64,000 nt of DNA from Podaxis mareebaensis (GCA_018524725.1 JAEUWP010000578.1:23715-87714), one strand, 5' to 3'; shown: positions 37,748 to 50,490, counted from the stretch's first letter. Notes: generated by a model not told the origin, from the sequence alone. A program made the numbers and translations.

Positions 37748-38645
37748 GGTAGATGATAAAGATGGGAAGACGGCCAGATCATCACTTATAAGGCATCCCG
37801 TCCACCCAAATGGGGCAAGCGCCCAGTTGACATGCTCACCATCACTCAGTCTGTGCAACGGTCCATCCACCTCAAACACAATAACACTTTCTAAAGCATA
37901 GCATTCATCGGCCGGCGTCAGAGTCTCTGGGAGAAAATCATCATGTCCATACCATCCAGTGATGAACACGAGGCAGCCAAAAACAAACATCACCCCAAAC
38001 AAGGACTCACTCACCGTTCATCAAGGTACAAATCCTCCAAGTCTGTAACCATCTACCTCTCTCTATGCGATGCCGTCCCGCATTAAGAGCAACAAACCCA
38101 CTCAATCCCGCAAGCCGCCACCAACGTCGCCATCGACACATCGGCGGACGTCCATGCCGCTCTCGTCCAATAAGATTACCCCGCACTTGGCACTAAATAT
38201 ATCCGACCCCACGGATGGCCTTCAGACTGAAACGACCGTTGAGAGGGACGAAAAATAGCGAACTGCGCCCATCATGCAGAACGATGGCGGATGGATGGTG
38301 AAGGCAGGTGGCAACTAAGTAGCGAGGGAGTGGGATCATGATAAGCCGTCTGTTGAACTTGCCTCGAGGCAAGCCAACCCTCCGCCACACGGCAGTCCAA
38401 GAATAGAAACTAGAATATCAGCACGTGATCGTTCTACCAGGACGGCCAACTTCGTTTGGACCAACAGAAATCCGTACATCGACGGAAAACGATGATCTGA
38501 GCAAGGAAAGACCACTAGTCGGCCCTTCAAATTCATGGAGACTTATGGAGATTAGGGTGCGAGACTACAAAGGTCGAACCAAGATAACAATTAGCACCCT
38601 CTTTCCTCCTTTAAGTTCAGAATAATCTATATCCGTCATAACGCA
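37748..38645. other. Last CpG-normal intergenic stretch before the composition break
   Basis: No gene seen. CpG is frequent up to about 38,632 (tccgtcataacgca), then disappears. The frame open upstream of paralogue 3 (to 38,014) is not supported as coding. Confidence 0.5.
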
Positions 38646-38979
38646 TCCAGCCTTGTCTGGGCAGGCACTCTGAGAGCCTGAGAAGCTAAAGAGAGGTTGG
38701 GCTAGAGGATCATGTTAGCACCTCAGACTGCAGAGTGAGGAGCTGCCAGGTGGGCAAGACTTGTTCCATAGATTGTAGGCTCTCACTCTTTAGGCTTGCC
38801 AATGCATATGTGTTGGACAGATGGAAAACAATGCATTGAGCCTCGACTGTCAAAACAACAAAGGGTGGGAAGGAGGGATAGGTAATATCAGGATTTCTTT
38901 TTTGACTTATTCAGATTTATTCAAACTTCATGCCTTGAGCTAAGTCAAATTCAATTCAATTTTCTATAAGTAGTAAAAG

Positions 38980-39270
38980 TGTTACAATCATTGTTTTCCC
39001 TCATGCCTGTTGCCATTGTCCTTTGTTATTCTTTTCTGCCACTCCATCATCTTCTCTCATTCATCATCTTGATTTATACCTCAGTCATCAGCTATATCTC
39101 ATCTATTCTGAGTTGTACTATATTTAGCATTTGGACTCAGTATTACTAATTATGGACAATCCCTCATTTGAGTAGATCTACTATCTTACCTCAGGCTTAG
39201 TTTAGTATTATTAGAACACTGAAGTAGTTATGAGCTCCTCAATATGGACATGTAGTATAGTGCTTTTCCC
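38980..39270 (+). repeat. LTR-like repeat, copy 1 (end uncertain)
   Basis: Begins TGTTACAATC at 38,980 and carries a block (about 39,100-39,260: ctcaggcttagtttagtat, tagaacactgaagta, atatggacatgtag) that is also found at 60,610-60,780 within a segment that starts TGTTACACTCC at 60,449. The TG start, CT-rich beginning and matching interior make it a long terminal repeat or solo LTR. The 3' end is not resolved. Confidence 0.6.
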
Positions 39271-40399
39271 TCTATTAAAGTAGCTTGTAAAGTAGGTAGA
39301 ACTTAGCTTTACAATCACTTGTACATAGTACAAGAATAGTAGCCTCATCTTTGCTCTATCTTTTTGTCATATGAGAGCTCTACCTGCTTTAACAGAATAG
39401 CTGATATAATAAGCTAAACCTCTGGAGAGGCCTGTAACCTTACTAGTTGTATCCCTCCTAGTAGCAGTCCCTGTGAGATCTCTGACTAGCTTCTAGTTCA
39501 TTTGTAAATAGATAGGCATTCAAATTCAGAACTTAATAGTGTTGAGTTGACTTAGGACAGTATCTCTCTGCATTGGCATACCATACCATGCATAAGTAAT
39601 AGAATTGTAAAGCTCTATTCCACTCTTTGCTCTCTTATCATCCTCTATTCATCCTCATGGCTATAAGCTGACTAAAGTCTCCTGCAAGGTAATTTCAGTA
39701 GAGCACCTCTAACTATTTGTCCAGACTATTGTCTAACATATCTCATCTACCCTTGCCTTTGACTGGGTGAACTCTGTCTAATCCATATCCCTGGCTTCCT
39801 CCTCCTTCTTATTACCCCTTCTCTGACTCCCAATTTTGTAAACTCCAACAACTCCTTCAAAGAGCATGCTCAGAGAGTAAGTTTTGAAGCAGACTTGACA
39901 ACTACACTAATGGTATAGAGAATATAATCCTTATCAACAGAAAATCCTATACAATATGAGAATTACTTTGCATTTATTATACTTTTTGCTATTCATGAGA
40001 AGGTGAACACAAACTCCCAGAATCCCCCTTAGGTGTCTACCAAGACACTGATGTCCTCCTTCACTATAAGCTTCAGCATAGCTGGCAGTTTGAGACACTC
40101 CCTACCTTATGGAAAGCTGGAGTGACCAGCCTCTGGAGTACCCACTACTGTAATTGCAGCTAGTTGTTACTAATGCTGCTGAACAGGACCTCTGGTACTC
40201 TGATGCTAAATCTGATGCAGAATTATGAGAGAGTAGATATATACATATTTGTCTATAAGTGCTATTTACCAATCTGGAATTGGAAGGTCGCCATCATCCT
40301 TATCATCAGAGAAGTTGACTATGAGTTCAATGTCATTCAGGGCATTGTGATGTGATTGATCTATGATATTGAGTCAGTGTAATGCATTGCCAGAGAGTG
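39271..40399. other. Degenerate CpG-free sequence
   Basis: About 1.1 kb with no recognisable protein motif on either strand; frames are short and broken. It probably belongs to the internal part of a decayed retroelement next to the LTR-like repeat, but I cannot show this. Confidence 0.35.
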
Positions 40400-42060
40400 C
40401 ACCATACCTAAGCCACACCCACTGTTGACCCCACCTATGTAATAAAAGCCTTCACTGTTCAAATTGTCATCACCACCTGCTAACTCCCTTCTATGTAAAG
40501 AGGCAGGTGATTTATAATTAAAAACTTGATCCTTGTCATGCTGTTCAAGATCAGCAGGGCCATATTCTTCAAGATACTCCATTCCAGTATCAAGGAACTC
40601 AAATTGATGGTAAAGCTCTTGGTAAACTGCCCAGACATTTTGTCTGGAAATAGTGGGACTTCCAATACTGGTAAACAAGACCTCAGCATACTCAGTAAAT
40701 GCAGGTGGGACACTAGTGAAAACAGGATTGTCACATGGGATATACAGGTTCCAAACCTGCTCAAGGACAGCAGGGTCAACATTGACCTGCCAAATATAAC
40801 CTGAATATCAGCCTGGGTATCCTTCATTCTCACTGAAGAACTACCTTGAAGTCAAGAGATCCATAGTCATCAGGATAGTTATAGATATCATTGGGTATGT
40901 CATGGGGGAGGACTTTATTTTGATCAGCATGCTTCTTGGTGTTATTAACCCAATTGACATAGTGATCAAGTTCAAGCTAAAGCCAAGGAATAAAAAGCCA
41001 GTAAAAGAGCAGCCTGAGCTAAGTAATTAGCAAAACTGCTCTGAATTGAGGCTAGATAGACATACTTGTCAAGGAGCACATTAGGATCATACCACCCATT
41101 CATAACACCAATCTGCAAAAGTAACTCAAACCCTGGTGTGAATCACTGTCTCAGTTGTGACCATGCAATTTCAGGCATTACATTCTTCTTCTGCTTCATC
41201 TATTGGTGCTGCAGGGTACCTATGAGACTTGGGTCATGTAGATGTCACAATGCAGTATGAGCATTTGCAATCCCATAATTCTCTGATCCTGGGTCACTCT
41301 GAGTAACCAGTGGCATTGCTGCAAGTGTTTTGGAATAAGTAATCAAGAAAGCCTGCACAAGAGAAGAAAAATGAACTAATTAGCTCACCTTGGTTTTTTT
41401 CAATAAATTCAAGATAATAACTTGCAATCAATCTAGGATTGCTGTTGGTATGCCATACCTTCATCCAGTGAATGCATCCAGCAAAAGGATCAATTCCAGT
41501 ATGCAATGTGAGGCCAAGATACTTCTACTTATCATGCTGGTCAACAGCCAAAATGTTGTTAATGCCAGCAGCCCAAAACTGACACCTCTAAAGGTATTCA
41601 AGCTTTCACTCATGTACAAGGTCTGGCTCATATGCATGAAAATATGCTCCCTAGTAAGTTCAGTCAAGATTATAAGCATGTCTAGAGGTGAATACTCACC
41701 TTGTGGTACTGATACCATATTCAAAGAGGAGAAGTGACTTGATCTCCTGTACACCTGACTTAGTATAGACAGTGTGTAATTCAGAGATTGGACTATGCAA
41801 AGTCTCTACTGAATGCTTCTGTGATTGGGCTCACACAAGACCCATTTCTTTTCTCATCCTTTGGAGTGAAAAAACTCTGCCAAAATGTCAAATAGTGCAA
41901 TTAGAGGAGCTTAACCAGTTACAACTCATGAGAACCCAAACTCCTCCTGATTGATATGCCATTGCAGTAGAAGTTCAGTAATCTTGATATCATTGTAGCC
42001 CATCTTCCAATAATTTATAATGGGACCTGCAATATCTTCAGGTACAGCTACAAAGAGTTG
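40400..42060 (-). pseudogene. Integrase-core (DDE/RNase H-like) gene relic
   Basis: Read on the minus strand from about 42,060. Fragments appear in the order known for a large Agaricomycete family of integrase-core proteins: a helix-turn-helix-like start (YWKMGYNDIKITELLLQWHI), then the core with TGIDPFAGCIHWMKVWHTNS and NPRLIASYYLEFIEKN (41,500-41,400), then VTQSDPGSENYGIANAHTAL and HDPSLIGTLQHQ (41,330-41,200), NVMPEIAWSQLRQ and FTPGFELLLQIG, and a C-terminal part VPPAFTEYAEVLFTSIGSP, TISRQNVWAVYQELYHQ (40,720-40,600). Asp of GID, Asp of SDPG and Glu of ENYG could be the acidic triad. Premature stops replace expected residues (for example the Trp codons in TALxHLHD and HxxMK read TGA and TAG), and frames shift between blocks, so it is dead. 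Part may have been spliced originally. Confidence 0.65.
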
Positions 42061-42378
42061 TCATTAGCCATTAGTATGCAGAAAGCAATCAGTGACACAG
42101 GCATATAGATAGGTTTATATTGATTTGGCTGTTTTGACAGTTGCATTGGAAGAAATAGCCCAGAAATGGCAGAATAGAAGGGGAAAGATATCTGGCAATC
42201 TGAGTCAGTGTTTTCATTGCCAGCTGTTGAGTGCTTATATAGTATTTTACTACTTCAGCATAAATTCTTCTAAGTCCCCTTGTAGTGTGACATGATACAG
42301 TTGTGTAACTTGCTATTGGGAATTGGGACTCAGGATACATTCCTTAACCCCTGGCTGAAATTAATCTTGAATAGGACT

Positions 42379-42638
42379 CTTGTGCATTGAAATGCAAAAT
42401 ATATCATGTGAGTATAGTTAAGAGCTGAGAACCTTGAAGCATTGAATCTTCTGCATGTGAGGGGTAGATGAAACAACACTAGTAGATAATGCAATAGTTG
42501 CCCAATGTCTTGTGTGTTGAAACGCAAAATATATCATGTGAGTATAGTCAAGAGCCAAGAACCTTGAAGCATTGAATCTTCTGTATATGAAGGGTAGATG
42601 AAATGACACTAGCAGATAGTGCAATAGCTGTCCAACTT
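42379..42638. repeat. 130-bp tandem duplication
   Basis: Two head-to-tail copies, 42,379-42,508 and 42,509-42,638, in exact 130-bp register (gcaatag at 42,491 and 42,621; tgtgcattga/tgtgtgttga at 42,381 and 42,511). They differ at several sites, mostly C/T and A/G transitions. The minus strand of both is partly open (HYLLVLFHLP / HYLLVSFHLP). No other copies seen in the window. Confidence 0.9.
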
Positions 42639-42639
42639 T

Positions 42640-45600
42640 GACACTGCTCTCCACACTACTGTTACCTATATTTTTGCCTGTACAGTGTCTATTCATACTC
42701 CCTATACAATTTCCCTTGATTTTTGTGTTGCTGGCATTCTCAACTTTCATAGAATAACATCTTCTATTAAAAATATATCCCTGACCTAGTATATTTCTCA
42801 ATTGTTCTCCTATTTCATGCTTCAGTCATGCAGTTCTTTGAGTCTAAACCTTTTTGGCCAATTGATCAAGCCTGAAGATACTGCAGTATAAATTGTCCAT
42901 GCATATCTTGCAAAATAGTAGTTGGTCAAGCCCAGTTTTACTTGATCTCTTCTTTTCATTTTGCATCTACTTTTACTCTTTCTACTCTTCCCACATTTTA
43001 CTACTTTGTGCATACCCTACTGCTGCTATTATGTTCCCAACTGAGGGTAATCTTGAGACCCAGTTTACTGAGGATATTTATGCTACACATGCAGCAACTT
43101 GCAAGAGGTTCTCTTGCAGTAAGTCTACCCTCCCTAGTGAAGTTCAATGCTACATTGCAAGTGTAAACCCAGCACTTCCTGGAAAATATGTTTGTGCTGG
43201 TTGCTGGAACTACTACTATTGCTAACCTGCTACTGCAATACACAAGACTGCAAGTTCAAACTAAGCTGGTATGCCTTTGATCTCACTGTTAGATACTGCT
43301 TAACTAATTATCCTACTATACATAGCACATCCACCAATGTTGCACAAGAGTAGTGTCCAGTCTCCTCAGATTGCAATATCAGATGGAGCTCAGTATGTAG
43401 TTGATGTTGATGCAATCAAGGTACTTGTCAATACATCATAGCAACAAGGTAAAAATTTTTTCTGAACTTACTATTCCAAATATTATAACTAATAAGTTCA
43501 ATTAGAGTATATGGCTCCTGGTGGACATGTCACTGCAGTCTCAGCAGGCCTTTCTCCAGCTTTAGCTGGTGGAAGTACTCCCCATATCCACAATCCCAGT
43601 TACTATGCATCTTTCTTTGGACAACCTACCCATCTTGATGGAACTACATCTCCCCAGTATGGATACACAGATAACTATGCAAAGTATGAAGAAGCAAAGA
43701 GAACCTGGGCAAGTCAGGCATATAAAGGTAATACTGGTGTTACAAGGTTTCTTCTTTGACTGAGCAATGCCTAAGTTGGAGCCTATCCTTGTAAGAGAGA
43801 TGAGTAGAGGTCCTAGTCCTATACAGGTCAGTAGGAGCTGCTCTGTTTAACCTTGGGTGGCTGTTCATGTTGTCTCTAGGCAGCAAACTCATATAGATCA
43901 CACACTCTGTAGGACAAGACATTGATGAGAAACCTGAGAGGAAAAAGCTATCTTCAAGGGTGAAGAGTTGTAGACTTAATGCTATTATGGCCTAAACTGT
44001 TTTCAGCCATGAAAGCAGTATTTAGGTTATAAGATAATTGAGTTTTTATGGCTAGAATAACAGACTATGAACCCACACTAGAAGAAACCTCAGCACTTCG
44101 TGAGGATCAACCCAGTAGTATAATCTAGGCACCTAGATCAGGAAAACTGTACTGACTAGACACATCCATATGCTGTTGATTCAATATCATTACTAAAGTC
44201 AGGATTATATTACTGAAGGCTATTCATTAATTACATCCTCACAAGGATCCTTTCTCACATGAATAACACTAGGGATTATCTTGTTCAGTAGTATACTTAG
44301 CTGCCACTATGCACCAAAGACTTAGCTCAGCTATGACTTCAGCAAATGAAGTCTGAGTCAGAAGAGAACTACCTGACTAAGGGATCAACATGTCATCTCA
44401 GTAGAAATAATTCATTGACCTTGTGAGATGCCAAAACCAAGTGACTCACAAACAGTCAGTGATTCAAATCAGCTTAGCAAGAAATACAGAGAATGAAGAT
44501 TCATAATACTATTGAGTCAATAATGACAAATGGTATTACACACACAGTAGACCTGGTCAGCAAGAGCTGATAAATATCATACACATGTACTTTGTCAGTC
44601 CACACATCCAGTAAAAATGCATATGTGTTCATCACTAGAACACCCTATTGGGCAGAGAATAATGTAGATTATAAATTATATGACTCTGTACTTGTATGCA
44701 TAATCCTTTGTTGAGTCAGAATATTGTAACATTAGATTATAATCACTCCTCAGCTCATAATATAAAAATCCCCTTGATGATGCAAGGTGAAGCAAGGGAA
44801 TTCCTACTGAGCTTTGCTTAGAGGGTTGTTGTATATTCAACAATCATTGAAGTAATAGTTAAGCATTTATAGGAGTTTTCTTCAGTCAATGTGACCTACT
44901 AGCAAGAGCCAGAACAAAAACCCAGTAGTTCCCTCAGAAGTTTCCATAAGTTGAGAATCAGAAGTTAGCCTTAGCAGAGTTAATTAGGAGTACATTGCAG
45001 CTGCATATCACTAGTCAGAGCACTTATTGCTACAAGTCAGTATATTTCTAGTAGTAGTGAGAGATCACTCTCACTACCTTCAGTTCTTTGGTACTTGTGT
45101 ATTGTAGTGACACTATGTCAGAGACTTGTCAGTTTAAGAACAAACAGTCTAGTTCAGCCTTGAACTAGGAAATTGTTGAGACCACCTTGCAATAGCATCC
45201 AGAAGTCCTTGCATCAAGTGAAGATAACACCAAGCACATACACATTCCCCCACTCCTTTACAACTCTTACTCTTACCTTTTTACATTCCTAGTGAGTGTT
45301 TTGATCTTGCATCACTTTATTATCCCTTTCATTTCTGAATCAGAGTCCCCCATAAACTTGCTAGGGTGTGGATTTTGGTAATACTATTTTATATTTCACT
45401 TCACATTATCTCTTTTATCTGTTATATTCTATAGTAATCCATTTGCTGCCCCATCAACACACTACTGGTGCTTGAGGACTTATTCAAGTTCCAAGAAGAG
45501 GTAACACACATTAAGATTAGACTTGTCTAATCTACATGTCCAGGTGGTATACATATAGAGGTCCAATGACTACTTAAGGAAGTAGATCAATTGTAGCATA

Positions 45601-46877
45601 GAAGATGAATAATAGAAGGGGGGGGGCATAGAAGAGGAAAGCATAGGGCATAGGGCATATGGGCATAGAAGAGAGGAGTGCATATGGTATAGGATAAAGT
45701 CTGCAAGAGTGAATATAATTGATGCAACATAAATATGACAAAAGAGTTGAAACTTATACCTGGTCCTAATAATAGAAATGTCTAAAGATGGAAATGGTAA
45801 GTTTAGCATTCAATCACAAATCATCATTGCAAGGGAAATATACTCCATGATACCAGCACACTTCATCTACCTTCTTGCACATTTCCCAATCAAGTGTCTG
45901 TTGGAGTTCAGTGATTTTCTGCCAGAGGCTAACCATCATGTACTTCATCAAGTCCCAGTCCTTATAAGACTGTTCTTTGGTCTCTTTGGCTTCCTTGGTG
46001 ATCTTGGAGTCTACAATATTCATAACAGCTGGACCAACACCACTCCCCCAAGCTCTTCAGTTGGTTGATATTATTGCAGTTACATGTTATATGGATAAGA
46101 AAACAATCTGCATCCCAGTGAGTGCCTATTTTTTGTGCTGACTATTTACACACCTTAATGATCATATAATAGTCTATCAAATAAGGGATATATATTGCAG
46201 CTAGTGTGACAGGCCTAGAGATATCTAAAATTATTAAGGACCTTCTTTGCCCTCAACTGTTGGACCTTTATCCTAGCTTTCCTCTTGACTTTGATGCTAT
46301 GACTGTACAGAAAGCAAAGCTCTGGAGAGATGTTACAGCTGAAGATACCCATGCTATACCTTTGGTAACTGATTCATGACTGCAGGGCCAACTGGAAAAG
46401 GGCAAAAGAAGGTGGTAGGCAATGGCCTAGGACTTCACTTTGTTCCTCCTTCAAAACCTATTGATTTTTACCTGCACATTCACACTCTCCAATAGAACAA
46501 TATCCAAGAATTTCAGAGTACTCTTGAAGTAGGTGGCAAATTTTAGACAATTGCATAAATCTAATGATAATGTGCACTAGATTGGAGCAAGTGTTTCTGA
46601 AGCTCTGGCAACAATCAATGCTATACTGACAGTTCCAAGAACCCTGGTGGGCCATTAATTGATGTCTCTCCTCATGAAATTGCTCACTACTTGCCTATAG
46701 GAGCTCTCATCAAGTCATTGGTTGAAGTGTGCCTATATTGAAACCAAGACATCTCATAATGAACAAGGCAGGCAAAGTATGGATGGGAAAAGTAGCCAAA
46801 ATACCAGCAAGAATGCAAGGTATACTACTTTATGATGCCATTATCTTATCCAACCTTCTGAACACTGAGTTTTACAA
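42640..46877. other. Degenerate stretch with small coding-like pieces
   Basis: CpG-free. Two plus-strand pieces look coding: 43,032-43,225, with a Cys-containing block TCKRFSCSKS and LPGKYVCAGCWNYY, and 43,511-43,759 (NPSYYASFFGQPTHLDG, KYEEAKRTWASQAYK). They may be N-terminal exons of the alpha-kinase gene at 46.9-48.2 kb, separated from it by about 2 kb of unrelated sequence (43,760-45,780) that could be an insertion. At 46,380-46,490 another short piece (PTGKGQKKVVGNGLGLHFVP) is open. A G-run and gcatagg repeats lie at 45,617-45,680. The link to the kinase is an inference. Confidence 0.35.
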
Positions 46878-48202
46878 TTGCAGATCAATTCACCTCAAGT
46901 AGAGGTTGCATCTCCTCTGTCATCACCCCAGAACTACAAGAAGCACAAACTATCTAGATTGATTGCAAGTTTGGAACTCTCCAGTGATTCAGATACTGGC
47001 ATTGGTGGCAATACTTTATGCAGAATATCACAGGTATCTGCAAGCCCTTTGCCTGTGACACCTAAGCTGCAGGACATCCAAGCTGGCATAAAATCTGGGG
47101 GCCAAGTTGACACCTCTTGTGCCCATAGCCTCAGTAAGATTTGTTCACAGAGGCTGCTTGAGTTGACTTGCATCTGCTACCCTAGTCAAGGGAACTTGGA
47201 TAGAAAATGTCCAGGTCTACCCAATTTGCTACTTCACATTCCAGGAACTCATATCATCAGAGTCTGAAAAAGCTGTATCTTTGGCTTCCAGCAACCATAT
47301 TTATGGAATCATCACCTATGACTGATTGATTGAGCTTGGACATGGGACATTCAAGGTTGTATATCTTTCTGACCTTGTTGTCTTGTCAAAATCCCACAAC
47401 CTCCCTACAATCCATCAATCACCCTTGTCACTTGGCTCTTCACAGACTGTGGTCCTCAAGCAGGTCTTTGTTCTATCCCCTAATAACAAGTCACTGCTGA
47501 AGAAGTTAAAGGGTGCAAAGAATGGGGTTCAGTTTTATAACCCTCATAATGAAATGACTTATACCTACATTGAAGGAAACTTGCTAGCCTGGGCTGCTGG
47601 GCTCCTGCAACTTGTATATGTATTCATTGATTGCAAACTGGGAAAAGCTACAATACCTCCCTCATTTACTATTCCATACTTTTGTATGGTTGATAGCTTC
47701 ATTGCCACAGCTTCAAAAGATGCTGGAAGCATGCAAGAAACAAGCACCTCACCATTTAGGGCTACATACCTACTCAAAGAAGTTATTTCTGGCAGCAAAT
47801 TGCCATTTGAGAAGTACATTCACAATGACAGTGCCAAGCCTCTTCAAGAACCTGGTGAGGCAGGATATGATGCAGCACAATTTTTATGCTTCATCCAGCA
47901 TGTCCAATTTATGAAAACTGAGGGCCAAGCCTTCATCTCTGATTTCCAAGGTATGCACAGTCCTACCTCTCTACCAAAAGTGACACCACTGAGTGTAGAA
48001 TTTCACTCTGCAGGTGGAAAGACATTACTCACTGATCCACAGGTTATGACCCACCCATATGTCCTTTTGTACCTGTGTTAACACTGGAATCTGACAATCC
48101 ATTACTAGTGACCTGGATGAGGATCTCTTTGGCCTCAGCAATGTCAACACAGCATTTGTGCATTTCTGCCAGGAGCATGCATGTAATAAATACTGCTTAT
48201 AG
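46878..48202 (+). pseudogene. Alpha-type protein kinase gene, partly intact
   Basis: The frame 47,326-48,081 (251 codons) has no stop and reads as an alpha-kinase catalytic domain of the Agaricomycete type: glycine loop IELGHGTFKVVYLS, VVLKQVF (likely catalytic Lys region), LLAWAAGLLQLVYVFID, FRATYLLKEVISG, YIHNDSAKPL, GYDAAQFLCFIQHVQF, FISDFQG and TLLTDPQVMTHP. A 63-nt intron (47,951-48,013, GTATGC...TGCAG) fits inside without breaking frame even if retained. After a further gap, DLFGLSNVNTAFVHFCQEH and ACNKYC (48,125-48,196) match the C-terminal zinc-binding tail. Upstream, a Ser-rich segment (46,878-47,267) follows an acceptor, and a TGA at 47,323 interrupts the frame just before the glycine loop. 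Alpha-kinases phosphorylate Ser/Thr in helices; role here unknown. Intactness despite total CpG loss is unusual. The last donor is non-consensus, so I call it damaged. Confidence 0.7.
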
Positions 48203-49301
48203 TTTGAGCTGGAGCCTTTAGCTCAAGGTGAGCAGGTTCAGGATGCTGACTCTTCTTGCAGCTATGAAATATAGTTTTTCCCCTTATTGGAATGCACTAC
48301 TCTCCACTCTTTTCCTTAATTTCATATTACTAATTGCTACAACTTTACAATCAGAGTAAATAACTAGTATTCACCCCACTTGATTCATACATCAACACTA
48401 TACACACTCAGTAGCCCATAAGCATAGCTGGAAAATATATAGGCACATATTTCATTGATAGATTAAATCTACACTACACAGGCAAACAGGAGGGTGATGT
48501 TAGTGTCAGTAAATACACATCTTGAATGTCCAGCTAATCTTTCTGCACTGTAGAGATTGAAGGAGACTACAAAGGTAGTACCTGCGAGTCTGGAATATTT
48601 GGTATAGAATAGATGTTCCATTAGCATCAGCTTGCATTTTGGGGATCACCATGGGCTCATCCAGGGCACAGATGGTATTAGGATCCTGTTGAGATATATG
48701 TTAGGATGACTCTATCATTGGTAACCCTACACTCACTGGATATGTAACATAGTGCAAGCAGGTGCCCTTTAGGAACTGAGGGGTTACTCCCAAGTAAAAC
48801 TTGAGAGGACAAGGTGGAATATAAGCAGTGTCATGTTACAAATAGTTCATCAGATGCCTTCCTCCTCTGGAATGTATGGGGTCAGTGTCAGACTTGAGAT
48901 CATTCCAGGGGCTTGCATACTAGCAGAGATCCTGGGTTCATCCTTTTTGCATATCCACCCACCAGCCTTCATCAAAGCCTCCAGACTGAACTTGCAGTCT
49001 CCATGGTATCCAAATAGCTCAATGAGTGTTATAAGCTTTCCAGGTGGAAGGCAACAGTGAAGCTTGTGCCCACCTTTCCATGGCTACTACACAGTGCACC
49101 CAGGAACATTTCCTTGACTATCTTTGGCAGCATTGCATCCCCTAGTACTTTCCAATCAATAAATACTCCCATTCAATCATATTCTATTTTACAACATAGG
49201 TAAACAATAGCTCTTGAAGTTATTCCAACATCTCTACAGCCCTTGCATACTGACACAAAGAAAAAGTCTATGCTGATTGGTCCAAGAAGCAATTCATTGA
49301 A
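48203..49301. other. Unassigned CpG-free stretch with a minus-strand coding-like piece
   Basis: On the minus strand, about 49,060-48,560, fragments read EALMKAGGWICKKDEPRIS, LKFYLGVTPQFLKGTCLHYV and DEPMVIPKMQADANGTSILY with a short possible intron between. They look like decayed protein sequence, but I do not recognise the family. Confidence 0.35.
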
Positions 49302-50490
49302 ATGGCAGGAATCAACTGGAAGGCTGTTGACAAGGAGGCAATGCTCAAGTCTATTCCAGAGTACACATTACCAGCATTAAGTGAACCCTACCCACCTCTG
49401 AAAGCCTTTATGGCAGAAACCATAGCAATCAAGAAGCATTATGTGAAATTCCTCCTGTATGACAAGTTGCATAACAGGCATGATACCTATAAACCCATCA
49501 TTATGCTTGAGGAAAAACATCTTCAGCTTGATCTTGGACCTAGTCAAAATGCATGCATTTATGATGAAGCTGATGGAACACTGATCTGCATAGTTGTCCA
49601 AAGCATTTGCAAGAACCCCAATACTGTCAAGTTTGTAGATAATGCTATTGAGAAGGCAGTTGGAATGAGGAAGACAAGCCATGTGAGTACTCAATAGCTT
49701 ACCCCTCACCCAGATAATTGAATAGATATCACAAGATGGGTGATTCAGGGTCACTTCTACTGGTGGGACTTTCCTGTGGCCTTTAGAGTGATGTTTCACT
49801 TGGTTAGGTAAAGAACCTTAAATCCAAAAAGATTGCACCTAGAGAATTGGAGGAAATTGAGCAGAAATTGAGCTCTGCTTATGCTTTATTCTGGAACCTT
49901 ACATATGCTATTGCACCACCCAAAGTTATTGAAGACTTCAACAAGTACCTGAAAGATCTTGGGGTCAAGCACATGGATAGTGCTAGAACAATGGAGCATG
50001 ATCTTGAGATGGGAGAAGGAGATTACATGGTCAGCATACCAGGATACAAATTCACTTTCCATAGTGCACAACTTGCCCCTCTTACAGGTGTCTGTGCTTG
50101 CAATTACTGCTAGTGAGTTTCCTTTTCTGTTAAACACATTCTGTGACTCAATTCACACCAAATCTATAGCCACACTCACTATGAACATCAACCACATACA
50201 TATTCAATTTCTTGGTGTACAAGTCATTCAATTGACAAGTCAGCTTCACCTAAGGATAATGGAGGCCATTTCTACATTGCTTCACATGGTATACACATCC
50301 AAGCAGCTTCCAATACTCTCATTATTTGGAAGCCACAGCTTTGACATGGCACTACCCTCAATTACCAAAACTTATGGAATACACACACAATACAATTCTC
50401 AACCTATGGGATGGGCTTTGTCACTTCACCTCAACTGCCAAAGGCATAGAGATTATATAAAGAAAAGCAGATTTCTCTTGAAGAGGTAGA
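49302..50490 (+). pseudogene. Relic of an expanded Agaricomycete dioxygenase-like-fold family
   Basis: Two long open pieces, 49,302-49,697 and 49,847-50,113, followed by a broken region to about 50,490. Readable blocks: IPEYTLPALSEPYPPLKAFM; VIEDFNKYLKDLGVKHMDSA; MVSIPGYKFTFHSAQLAPLT; then, after frame changes, GGHFYIASHGIHIQAASNTL and IWKPQL, LNYQ and the terminal part. The order resembles a family I recall from mushroom genomes, in which a YG(I/V)RI..ASNTL(V/I)xWxP block is followed by HGTSL and which sits near mobile elements; the fold has been likened to 2-oxoglutarate oxygenases, but function is not established. Stops and frameshifts (for example a stop after the Cys-rich CACNYC, and TGA after KPQL) make this copy non-functional. 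The name is tentative. Confidence 0.45.

Noticed and set aside
37748..38014. 89-residue N-terminal extension of DUF6699 paralogue 3
   Set aside because: No counterpart in paralogues; the downstream Met gives a start that aligns with paralogue 2. Open by chance.
45240..45480. Possible LTR end (CT-rich, followed by tgccccatcaacac)
   Set aside because: Looks like a retroelement LTR and leader, but no matching second copy or TG...CA ends could be defined.
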